A stretch of DNA of 24,652 bases from Pseudomonadota bacterium (GTDB lineage Bacteria > Pseudomonadota > Gammaproteobacteria > Burkholderiales > Thiobacillaceae). This document shows positions 11,099 through 17,248 of the stretch, in pieces. The DNA lies in the NCBI GenBank assembly GCA_021836225.1, contig JAKBJA010000038.1:1-24652 (forward strand), given 5' to 3'. Numbering within the stretch: position 1 is the first letter of the stretch; each line of letters starts with the position of its first letter. The notes beneath the pieces are model-generated. The model saw only the letters and a list, made by a program, of their open reading frames with translations. It was not told the DNA's origin and did no database searches. Both the position numbers and the translations under genes were made by a program.

Positions 11099-11284
11099 TC
11101 AGTCTTCGTCGAGCAGCTTGCCGGCGATCGCCCAGTTCTGGTCCGGCAGTTCCTCGAATGCGATGTAGGTGTACGACGCCGGCTTGCCCGCGTGGCGCTC
11201 CAGCGCGGCGGTGATTTCCTCGGCGACTTTCTGCTTCTGCTCGCGGGTCAGCGTGCCGGCGAGCTTGATGGTGACGACGGGCAT
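11099..11284 (-). CDS. 4-oxalocrotonate tautomerase-like protein
   Basis: This is a 61-residue member of the 4-OT family, which forms small beta-alpha-beta oligomers using the amino-terminal proline (after Met removal) as general base. The product starts MPVVTIKLAGTLTREQK, giving Pro1, and has the typical helix TREQKQKVAEEITAALERH and a late segment ending NWAIAGKLLDED. The ATG has AAGGAG upstream, located in the end of the UDG gene 2 nt away. A longer open frame continues upstream to 11599, but it is out-of-frame UDG sequence. The substrate is unknown. It is in the same frame as uvrC, separated by one stop codon and one codon. Confidence 0.85.
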   Translation of the reverse strand: MPVVTIKLAGTLTREQKQKVAEEITAALERHAGKPASYTYIAFEELPDQNWAIAGKLLDED

Positions 11285-11286
11285 GG

Positions 11287-11910
11287 TCACTCCTTGCGTT
11301 GAATCTGTGTAAACACCGCCGCGAACATTTCCGGGGTGAGGCGGCGCGTCTGGGTATTGTAGCGGGAGCAGTGGTAGCTGCTGACCAGGCGCCGGCCGTC
11401 GGGCAGGCGGTAGTCGCTGGCGTGGGCGAAGGGGTAGTCCTTGAGCTTGAGGCCCTGCGCGCGCAGGACGGCCTGATGCGCGATCTGGCCCAGCGCCAGG
11501 ATGCTGGCATGTGCCGGCAGGGCATCCAGTTCGGCGGCCAGATAGCGGTTGCATTCGCGGATCTCGCCCGGTTCCGGCTTGTTGGCCGGCGGCAGGCATT
11601 TGACCGCGTTGGTGATGCGGCAGCCGGTGAGCACAAGGCCATCGCCGACCGACACGGACGCCGGCGCGCTGGCGTAGCCAAACTTGTGCAAGGTTTCGTA
11701 CAGCAGCACGCCGGCGTAGTCCCCGGTGAAGGGCCGCCCGCTGCGGTTGGCGCCGTGCATGCCGGGCGCGAGGCCGACGATCAGCAGATCGGGCGCAGGG
11801 TCGCCGAAGGCGGGCACCGGGCGGGCGTGATAATCGGGATGGCGGACGCGCACCTCGTCCAGAAAGGTGGCGAGGCGCGGGCAGGCGCGGCAGTCGAGGT
11901 CGAAGTGCAT
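11287..11910 (-). CDS. Uracil-DNA glycosylase, family 5 (UdgB-like, Fe-S)
   Basis: This is a base-excision repair glycosylase that removes uracil (and, in family 5, other deaminated bases). The 207-residue product has the motif GLAPGMHGANRSGRPFTG (about 46-63), close to family 5 UDGs, and the late motif SSYHCSRYNTQTRRLT. Four cysteines at 7, 10, 105 and 120 fit the [4Fe-4S] cluster of families 4 and 5. I chose the ATG at 11910, because the protein then starts just before the DCRACPRLA cluster motif, as in relatives. This start lies right after the T run of a terminator and has no ribosome binding site. The open frame continues to 11964 through the terminator. Family 4 is the alternative, less likely from the first motif. 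Confidence 0.88.
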   Translation of the reverse strand: MHFDLDCRACPRLATFLDEVRVRHPDYHARPVPAFGDPAPDLLIVGLAPGMHGANRSGRPFTGDYAGVLLYETLHKFGYASAPASVSVGDGLVLTGCRITNAVKCLPPANKPEPGEIRECNRYLAAELDALPAHASILALGQIAHQAVLRAQGLKLKDYPFAHASDYRLPDGRRLVSSYHCSRYNTQTRRLTPEMFAAVFTQIQRKE

Positions 11911-11912
11911 CG

Positions 11913-11945
11913 GAAAAAATAAAAACGCCCCACAGCGGGGGCGTT
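11913..11945 (-). terminator. Intrinsic terminator after bfr
   Basis: On the minus strand an 8-bp stem (AACGCCCC 11945-11938 / GGGGCGTT 11931-11924) is followed by a TTTTTATTTTTT tract that runs to the UDG start codon. It lies 19 nt after the bacterioferritin stop. Confidence 0.88.
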
Positions 11946-11964
11946 CATTGTACGCGTGACGCAT

Positions 11965-12444
11965 TTAGCTTTCGATCGGCCCGGCGGCAGTCTGCATGTA
12001 GTTCTGCTCGCCCATGCGCTTGACCAGATCGAGCTGGGTTTCGAGGTAGTCGATGTGCTCTTCGGTGTCGGACTGGATGCCGACCAGGATCTCGCGCGAG
12101 ACATAGTCCTTGACCGTCTCGCAATGTGCGATGGCCTCTATGTACAAGGTACGGCCGCCGAGTTCCAGCTTGAGGTCGCAGTTCAGGCACTCGACCACGT
12201 TCTCGCCGATCATCAGCTTGTTGAGATCCTGCAGATTGGGCAGGCCTTCCAGAAAGAGGATGCGCTCGATCAGCTTGTCGGCGTGTTTCATTTCCTCGAT
12301 CGATTCCTCGTATTCGTGCTTGCCCAGCGCAGTCAGCCCCCAGTTCTTGTACATGCGGGCATGCAGGAAATACTGGTTGATGGCCGTGAGTTCCACCGTC
12401 AGGGCCTTGTTCAGATACTGGATGACTTTCTTGTCGCCTTTCAT
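11965..12444 (-). CDS. bfr: Bacterioferritin
   Basis: Bacterioferritin is a 24-mer haem-containing iron store in the cytoplasm. The 159-residue product aligns over its whole length with E. coli Bfr: [12 protein letters not shown] start, [15 protein letters not shown], and [21 protein letters not shown]. Haem ligand Met52 and diiron ligands E18, E51, H54, E94 and H130 are present by position. The sixth ligand, usually E127 in an ExxH arrangement, is Thr here (DTEEHID), so the ferroxidase site may be altered. The ATG has CAGGAGAG upstream. A promoter is predicted at 12532-12559 and a terminator follows the gene. The upstream neighbour, bfd, encodes the ferredoxin that releases iron from Bfr. 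Confidence 0.97.
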   Translation of the reverse strand: MKGDKKVIQYLNKALTVELTAINQYFLHARMYKNWGLTALGKHEYEESIEEMKHADKLIERILFLEGLPNLQDLNKLMIGENVVECLNCDLKLELGGRTLYIEAIAHCETVKDYVSREILVGIQSDTEEHIDYLETQLDLVKRMGEQNYMQTAAGPIES

Positions 12445-12531
12445 GCTGCTCTCCTGGTCGTTGAGGAAACCCGCGAGCGTGCCGGTGGCTGGACGACTGA
12501 TTGGCTAAAGGGCGATGCGGGATTACCCGCC

Positions 12532-12559
12532 ATTCTAGGAAGCTCGGCGTACAAAGCAA
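12532..12559 (-). promoter_or_regulatory. Predicted promoter of bfr
   Basis: TTGCTT (12559-12554) and TAGAAT (12537-12532, 5 of 6) are 16 nt apart on the minus strand, about 90 nt before the bfr start. No Fur box is seen here. A small GCGGG/CCCGC hairpin (12517-12530) follows in the leader. Confidence 0.5.
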
Positions 12560-12605
12560 GCGCCGTGTGGCGTTCGGGAGCGGTATTGCGAAAGGAAGCG
12601 GTCGG

Positions 12606-12815
12606 TCAGGCCGCCATCAGTCCGGTGCAGGCCGCTTCGCAGCGCACCTCGTCGACCGCCTCGCGCAGGACGTCCCTGGCGCAGCGGGCGCACTTGCCGC
12701 ACTGGGTGGCGACCCCCGACTGACGGCTCAGCTCGCGCATCGTGCAGATGCCTTCCGACCGCACGAGTCGACGGATGTCCGAGTCGGTGACGCTATGGCA
12801 AAGGCAGACGTACAT
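12606..12815 (-). CDS. bfd: Bacterioferritin-associated ferredoxin (Bfd)
   Basis: Bfd is a small [2Fe-2S] protein that passes electrons to the haem of bacterioferritin to mobilise stored iron. The 69-residue product begins MYVCLCHSVTDSDIR, giving the CxC pair at 4 and 6, and has the second pair in QCGKCARC (first two cysteines, near 39 and 42). This C-x-C...C-x2-C pattern is the BFD-like Fe-S fold. The start is preceded by GTGGAG. A promoter overlapped by a Fur box lies just upstream, so expression should rise in iron starvation. bfr follows 160 nt downstream with its own likely promoter. Confidence 0.94.
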   Translation of the reverse strand: MYVCLCHSVTDSDIRRLVRSEGICTMRELSRQSGVATQCGKCARCARDVLREAVDEVRCEAACTGLMAA

Positions 12816-12845
12816 GGCGGCTACTCCACTACTGAGTCAAGGCCT

Positions 12846-12873
12846 ATTCTATACAAATGAGAATCGTTGTCAA
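12846..12873 (-). promoter_or_regulatory. Promoter of bfd
   Basis: Perfect TTGACA (12873-12868), a 16-nt spacer and TAGAAT (12851-12846, 5 of 6) on the minus strand, with the start codon about 31 nt downstream of the -10. The whole spacer is covered by a Fur box. Confidence 0.75.
12853..12871 (-). promoter_or_regulatory. Fur box upstream of bfd
   Basis: The plus-strand core ATGAGAATCGTTGTC (12857-12871) matches 12 of 15 positions of the corresponding part of the GATAATGATAATCATTATC consensus. It lies between the -35 and -10 of the bfd promoter, a classic repressing position. Its ATGAGAATCGTT core is identical to that of the Fur box at 21091-21109. Confidence 0.8.
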
Positions 12874-12885
12874 TATCAATAACCA

Positions 12886-13692
12886 TCAGGCAGGGTCAGG
12901 TTGCCAGTGCACGAAGTGCTCGCGGAACAGGAATCCCTGCACCCAATCGAATCCGGCTGCGCGGGCGAACGCCAGGTCGTCCGGCGTTTCGATGCCCTCC
13001 AGCACGGTGCGCACTTCCATGGCGCGGCACAGCCCCAGAAACCATTGCAGGGCATCGATGCGACGGGGCGTGCGCCTGGCCAGCCAGGAGCGGTCGAACT
13101 TCACTTCCGTCGATTCGCTCAGGGTGTCGTAGCTCACCACGGTGCCGGCCACGCCCATGTCGTCGAGTGCCACGCCGAACCCCGCGCCCTTGAGCACGCT
13201 GATCATTTCCTGCGAGCGCTGCAAGTCCTGAATCGAAAGGTTCTCGGTGACCTCGACGGTGAGCTGCTGGCTGGGGGACTGCTTCCGGTGGCGGCGGAAC
13301 AGGTCCACGAACAGGTTGTGCCGGACCCCTTCGCCGACGTGGAAGCTGTCGGGGTCCAGGTTGACGAACAGGTGGGGCGCCTCGGGCGCATGCGCGAGCT
13401 GAAGCCGCTTCGTCTCGAACTCCACGTGGAGCAGCAGCAAGGGGTTCTCGTGCAGCGCCTCGAACATCAGGTTCGGCGGCACCGCTTCGCCGTCGGCGCG
13501 ATAGAAGCGCGCCAGGGCTTCGTAGCCGACGATGGCCTCCGAGCGCAGGTCCACCAGGGGCTGGTATTCCACGCCGAAGCGGCGGCAGATGGCGATGTCG
13601 AGCACTTCATGGGGATGGGGCAGCGCATGCCGGGAGCAGTGAACCGCGCCGGAGAGGTCGGCCAATCTCTTCGTTTGATCGATTTGCATCAT
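12886..13692 (-). CDS. EAL-domain protein, predicted c-di-GMP phosphodiesterase
   Basis: The 268-residue product is essentially a stand-alone EAL domain that would cleave cyclic di-GMP to pGpG in the cytoplasm. Key residues are present: E58-A-L (in GYEALARF), N111 (VNLDPDSF), E147 (TVEVTE), D177-D178, K198 (VKFDRSW), E232 and E235 (LEGIET) and Q252 (QGFLF). Loop 6 reads DDMGVAGT instead of DDFGTG, a divergence that may alter dimer control. No sensor domain or membrane segment is seen. The ATG at 13692 was chosen because the protein starts cleanly there, but no clear ribosome binding site is present; a TTG at 13809 would add 39 residues of non-typical sequence. It lies between the porin and bfd. 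Confidence 0.88.
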   Translation of the reverse strand: MMQIDQTKRLADLSGAVHCSRHALPHPHEVLDIAICRRFGVEYQPLVDLRSEAIVGYEALARFYRADGEAVPPNLMFEALHENPLLLLHVEFETKRLQLAHAPEAPHLFVNLDPDSFHVGEGVRHNLFVDLFRRHRKQSPSQQLTVEVTENLSIQDLQRSQEMISVLKGAGFGVALDDMGVAGTVVSYDTLSESTEVKFDRSWLARRTPRRIDALQWFLGLCRAMEVRTVLEGIETPDDLAFARAAGFDWVQGFLFREHFVHWQPDPA

Positions 13693-13832
13693 TTTTTCTG
13701 CCGCGATGGGGCTGGAAAGGCGTGCGCTGAGGCGGTACTCACGCCGGGTCGGGGAGGTATTGATCCTAAACGAAATATCCTGGGGAGCGCGATCGGCGCC
13801 ATGCCGCAAGCCGTTTCGGAATAAGCGGCTTG

Positions 13833-13874
13833 TTATTGATGGGAAACCCAGGTGGTTGAGTTTCCCATCAATAA
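13833..13874 (-). other. Perfect 15-bp inverted repeat upstream of the EAL gene
   Basis: TTATTGATGGGAAAC (13833-13847) and GTTTCCCATCAATAA (13860-13874) are perfect reverse complements with a 12-nt loop. The repeat is AT-richer than its surroundings and lies in the 281-nt spacer between the porin stop and the EAL start. No long T run follows on either strand, so it is either an unusual terminator, an RNA-stability or processing element, or an operator. Confidence 0.6.
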
Positions 13875-13905
13875 AAGCGGTTCGAATCGTGTTTGTTCCG
13901 AGTGC

Positions 13906-13930
13906 CCCGATTGCGCGCCGCGCAATCGGG
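13906..13930 (-). terminator. Strong hairpin downstream of the porin gene
   Basis: A perfect 11-bp stem (CCCGATTGCGC 13906-13916 / GCGCAATCGGG 13920-13930) with a 3-nt loop. There is no T tract, so it may act as an mRNA 3'-end stabiliser or Rho-assisted terminator rather than a canonical intrinsic terminator. Confidence 0.5.
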
Positions 13931-13939
13931 TTTCGGTCA

Positions 13940-13959
13940 CGCCGGGCTGCTGCCCGGCG
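13940..13959 (-). terminator. Hairpin directly after the porin stop codon
   Basis: A perfect 8-bp GC-rich stem (CGCCGGGC / GCCCGGCG) with a 4-nt loop starts 14 nt after the porin stop. No T run follows. With the hairpin at 13906-13930 it forms a tandem structure at the end of the operon. Confidence 0.5.
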
Positions 13960-13973
13960 ATGCGGGGGTCGGC

Positions 13974-15188
13974 TCAGAACTGATAGCCGACGCCCAGGTT
14001 GAAGCCGCTCTGGTTCTTGCCGTCGTCGTTGTCCTGTTTCTGGTAATCGGCCTTGATCACCACGTCAGGGTGCGGCCAGTAATTCACGCCGGCGTCGATC
14101 TGCTTCTTCTTGCTGCCGGCGGCGTCGCCTGCCTTGTTGTCCCACTCGTTGTAGCGGGCGAACACGCCCCACTGCGCGGACAGCCTGAGCGAAGGCTCGA
14201 TGTACCAGCCCAGCTGCTTGTCGGCGCCGATCGACGCCGGGCCGCTGCCGTCCAGATCCCACTGCGCGTACAGCGCCTTGAGGCCGAACGGGCCCTTGCT
14301 CACGACGCCATGCAATTCGTAGAGATTGGCGCTGCCGGCGCTGGCGTCGAGGCCCTGGGTGATGTCGCTCTGGTGCTGGATGGTGCCGCCGAGCTCGACG
14401 CCGGGCAGGCCGGTCCATTTCAGGCGGGCGGTATAGGCGAGGTTGTCGGCCCGGGCCTCGCTGGTTTTCTGGCGCCCGTCGCGCGGCTTGTAGCTCTTCG
14501 CCGCAGTGGTGGCCAGACCCTCGTGGATGGCGAGGTCGTAGCCGAAGCCCGCGCCCAGTTGCCCGGAGAGCGCCGCGCCGCCCGCCCACCAGGTGGCGGG
14601 AATGATGTCCTTCTCGATCGGGTTGCGCTCCACGCCGTAGAAGGTCGGCGGCTCGTGCGTCTCGTTGAGGAGGCCGACCGGGAGCAGGAACAGGCCGGCG
14701 CGGGCGCGATGGTCGGCGTTGAGGTCGAATTCGACGTAGGCCTGTTCGAGCTCGATCTCACCCTTCTTGCCTTCGCCGGCGATGCTGTGCTCGACCTCCA
14801 CTTCCGAGAAGAAGCGGGTGCGTTCGTTGAAGGTGTGGCCGAAGAACAGCACGAAGCGGTGCAGGTCGAACTCGTCCTTGTCGGTCGCGCCGCCTTCGCC
14901 GTCGAGGTTGTTGTAGTGCAGCTCGCCGTAGCCGCCGATGCGGGTGTTTTCCGCCCACGACGCTGCGCCGGTGGATGCGGCTTTTTCCACCTGCTCGCTG
15001 GTCGCGGCGACCTGTTGCTCGGTGCGCTTGAGCTGGCCCTTGAGCGCCTGATTTTCGGCTTCGAGCAGGTTGAGGCGGGCTTCCATCGCCTGCAGGCGCG
15101 TCTCCATGCCGGTGTCGGCGAGCGCCGGCGGATTCAGGGTCGACAGGACGGCCGCGGCGAGCGCGGTGCGGATCAATGGGTACTTCAT
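13974..15188 (-). CDS. Outer-membrane porin with N-terminal coiled coil
   Basis: The 404-residue product has a Sec signal peptide (KYPLIRTALAAAVLSTLNPPALADT). A periplasmic coiled-coil segment follows (about 28-72, METRLQAMEARLNLLEAENQ...), then a long stretch of alternating amphipathic strands ending in VGYQF, the terminal-Phe signature of outer-membrane barrels. It resembles phosphate-selective (Porin_O_P-type) or FmdC-like porins, with moderate confidence. Arg/His-rich and acidic stretches are present (TRFFSEVEVEHS, EIELEQAYVEFDL). AAAGGGAA lies upstream of the ATG. It is the last gene of the Fur-controlled Feo/flavin block; the transported solute is unknown, with iron complexes being an inference from context. 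Confidence 0.85.
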   Translation of the reverse strand: MKYPLIRTALAAAVLSTLNPPALADTGMETRLQAMEARLNLLEAENQALKGQLKRTEQQVAATSEQVEKAASTGAASWAENTRIGGYGELHYNNLDGEGGATDKDEFDLHRFVLFFGHTFNERTRFFSEVEVEHSIAGEGKKGEIELEQAYVEFDLNADHRARAGLFLLPVGLLNETHEPPTFYGVERNPIEKDIIPATWWAGGAALSGQLGAGFGYDLAIHEGLATTAAKSYKPRDGRQKTSEARADNLAYTARLKWTGLPGVELGGTIQHQSDITQGLDASAGSANLYELHGVVSKGPFGLKALYAQWDLDGSGPASIGADKQLGWYIEPSLRLSAQWGVFARYNEWDNKAGDAAGSKKKQIDAGVNYWPHPDVVIKADYQKQDNDDGKNQSGFNLGVGYQF

Positions 15189-15257
15189 GGTGATTCCCTT
15201 TCGTTCGTTTGAAAAAGGGCTGGCTGGGGCGGACGCCCGTGGCTGGCAGGTTGAAAA

Positions 15258-15740
15258 TCAGGCGCCGTGCGCGGCTTGCCTCCGGGGCGGCGCGCGCGGC
15301 GCGCGGCGGCGGCCGAGGCGGACGTGGAGCAGCCCGGCCAGCGGCAGCGCGAGCCCGGCGACCCAGTGCGCGAGCGGCAGCCAGGCTTCGTTGGCTTCGG
15401 AGGCGAAGTAGTACAGTGAGTAGCCGGTGGCGGCGAGCCACAGCAGGCAGGCCTTCATGGCCAGGCCGGAGCGGCGGTTCCTGTCGAGCTGCCAGGCGCG
15501 GCGGGCGTGGACGGGCAGCACCGTGCCGACGGTCACCAGCGCGGCGAAGCCTGCGAGACCGTGCAGGCGCAGCCACCAGGCTTCCAGCGGATGGGCGGCG
15601 TCGCCAAATTCGCCCGCCACGCGCAGGAAGTAATGAAACAGCAGCCACAGCGCCCCCGACCCCCACAGGGCGAGGAAGACCGCGTACAGCGTGCGTTTGT
15701 GGCGGGCGCCCAGACGGATGGGCTGGGGATGGCGCGTCAT
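15258..15740 (-). CDS. Four-helix membrane protein, possible diheme cytochrome b-type electron carrier
   Basis: I do not recognise a named family with certainty. The 160-residue product has four hydrophobic segments (about residues 17-38, 56-79, 92-112 and 121-142). Segment 2 holds H60 and H78, and segment 4 holds H125 and H139. Two His per helix at such spacing is the usual arrangement for two b haems across the membrane, as in b561-like and ferric-reductase-like proteins. Further His at 36 and 50 face the first loop. The C-terminus is Arg-rich (RRRAPRAPPRR). Its ATG overlaps the apbE stop (ATGA), so it is translationally coupled. Context suggests that it passes electrons from the quinone pool to the adjacent flavinylated protein; haem binding is inferred. 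Confidence 0.7.
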   Translation of the reverse strand: MTRHPQPIRLGARHKRTLYAVFLALWGSGALWLLFHYFLRVAGEFGDAAHPLEAWWLRLHGLAGFAALVTVGTVLPVHARRAWQLDRNRRSGLAMKACLLWLAATGYSLYYFASEANEAWLPLAHWVAGLALPLAGLLHVRLGRRRAPRAPPRRQAAHGA

Positions 15741-16702
15741 GCGGCAATCGCCTCCGGACCGGTCAGGGCCAGGTCGTGCCAGCCGCCGGGGGCGGACGCG
15801 CGCGCTCGGCAGTGGCCGGGCGTGTCCGAGTCGGCGTCGAGCACGACGGCGTGGGCGCCGAAATGCCGCAGTGCGGAAAGCGCGGCCTCGGGGTCGGCGT
15901 ACACCACCTTGGTGAGCGCGTCGGCGACGGCGCAGCGCCCGGCCAGCACGCTCACGCTGCGTCCGCCGGCGCAGGGCCGGCGGGTGGCGGCGTCGATCAG
16001 CGGAGACACTGCGCGGCCGTCCATCAGACGACCGGCGTAATAGGTGGCCGAGGTGGCGACGGCGCCGTCGCTCAACCGGCACAGCGGCAGCAGGCGGGTC
16101 GCCGCGTGCGGGTGGCGGACGTGGATTGCTTCCTCGGCGGCGCCGAACAGCCGCAGGTCGCCGCCGGCGTTGACCCGGCCGGCGTCCATACCGGCGTCCC
16201 GCAGCGCGCGGATCGCGCAGTCCACCGCGTAGCCCTTGGCGATGCCGCCGAGGTCGAGATGCAGCGTTCGGGCCAACCGCACGCGGTCGCCAGGCAGGAG
16301 CTCGATGTGCTGCCAGTTGGCCTCCGGCGCCGGCTGCGCGAACCCTGCGTGACGCGGCAGGTAGCCGTGCCGCACCAGTTCCGGCGCGATGCTGATGTCG
16401 AAGCGCCCGTCGCTCGCCTCGGCCACGTCGCGGGCGAGCGCGAGCACGGCCCAGGTGTGCGGATGCACCGTGACGCAGCCCGCGCCTGCGCGGTTGAGGC
16501 GCGACACGTCGGAGGCGGGATCGTGGTAGCTCATCAGCTCGTGGATCGCCTGCACCGCCGCGAAGGCCTGGTCGATGGCTGCGTCGACCGCCTGCGCCGA
16601 CGCGCCGTGGGCGCCGATTTCCACCAGCGTGCCGAGGAGCGGGCGCGCGCGTTTAATGGCGTGGCCGCCCGGTGCGGAAGGGGCGCGGACGGCACGGCTC
16701 AT
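15737..16702 (-). CDS. apbE: FAD:protein FMN transferase (ApbE family)
   Basis: ApbE enzymes cut FAD and attach FMN covalently to a Thr/Ser of target proteins. The 321-residue product has SDVSRLNRAG (64-73), FDISIAPELV (101-110), LDLGGIAKGYAVD (149-161), NAGGDLRLFG (178-187) and the metal-site segment ADALTKV (260-266). The usual H-I-x-D-P-x-T-G stretch reads SPLIDAATRRP, a divergence. No signal peptide or lipobox is visible at the chosen start, although most ApbE proteins are exported. The ATG at 16702 overlaps the stop of the FMN-binding protein (ATGA); an open frame extends 20 residues upstream but gives no export signal either. The adjacent SGAT protein is the obvious substrate. Confidence 0.93.
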   Translation of the reverse strand: MSRAVRAPSAPGGHAIKRARPLLGTLVEIGAHGASAQAVDAAIDQAFAAVQAIHELMSYHDPASDVSRLNRAGAGCVTVHPHTWAVLALARDVAEASDGRFDISIAPELVRHGYLPRHAGFAQPAPEANWQHIELLPGDRVRLARTLHLDLGGIAKGYAVDCAIRALRDAGMDAGRVNAGGDLRLFGAAEEAIHVRHPHAATRLLPLCRLSDGAVATSATYYAGRLMDGRAVSPLIDAATRRPCAGGRSVSVLAGRCAVADALTKVVYADPEAALSALRHFGAHAVVLDADSDTPGHCRARASAPGGWHDLALTGPEAIAA

Positions 16703-17238
16703 TTCAGCGCGGCGGCGTGCAGCGCGAGGATGCGCCGCACCCCCTCGCTGAGGTGCTTGCACGACAGCGTGGCGCCGCTGATGTTCTGGATGTCATTGTC
16801 CAGCCTGAGCGGCGCGCCGTGCGTCTTGCCGTTGAACTGCGCGCGCCAGTTGGGGTTGCGCACCTCGCGGCCATGGGTTTCGCGGTAGTCCAGGATTTCC
16901 ACGCCGCGCACCGCGCCGGCGGCGTCGAGCGCGACGGCATAGGTGATGAACTCGTGCTTGCCGTACACCTCGTCCTGCGCCACCCAGCCGAGGTGCGTGC
17001 CGTTTTCGGACACTTTCCAGACCGGCTGCCGGGCATAGCGCATGCGCACGCCGGCGGCTTTTTCGACAAAGGTTTTCTGCTCGCCCGTGAGCAGCAGCGG
17101 CACGGCCGTGAAGCTGTCGGCCTGCGGGAAGAACAGCTTCTGCGCCTGACCGATGTCGAGGTACTGCACCGCAAAGGCCGGCGCCGCGACGAAGGAGGCG
17201 AGCGCCGGGGCGATCAGCCAGGCAGGGGGGTGTTGCAT
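16699..17238 (-). CDS. Periplasmic FMN-binding-domain protein with flavinylation motif
   Basis: The 179-residue product has an N-terminal signal sequence (WLIAPALASFVAAPAFAVQY, cleavage near residue 23) and a single FMN_bind-type domain. The segment NISGATLSCKHLSEGV (152-167) contains the SGAT motif, in which Thr157 is the predicted site of covalent FMN attachment, as in RnfG/NqrC/NosR-type domains. There is no membrane anchor after the signal. The ATG is preceded by GAGGA, 10 nt after the barrel-protein stop, and the stop overlaps apbE. I infer a soluble periplasmic electron carrier matured by the neighbouring ApbE. The region before the motif (EVYGKHEFITYAVALD, GVEILDYRET) matches the usual FMN_bind beta strands. 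Confidence 0.9.
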   Translation of the reverse strand: MQHPPAWLIAPALASFVAAPAFAVQYLDIGQAQKLFFPQADSFTAVPLLLTGEQKTFVEKAAGVRMRYARQPVWKVSENGTHLGWVAQDEVYGKHEFITYAVALDAAGAVRGVEILDYRETHGREVRNPNWRAQFNGKTHGAPLRLDNDIQNISGATLSCKHLSEGVRRILALHAAALK

Positions 17239-17248
17239 GGCCGCGTCC

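Noticed and set aside
11285..11599. N-terminal extension of the tautomerase
   Set aside because: It would bury the catalytic N-terminal proline and is out-of-frame UDG sequence.
13693..13809. 39-residue N-terminal extension of the EAL protein from TTG 13809
   Set aside because: No ribosome binding site and atypical composition; kept only as an alternative start.
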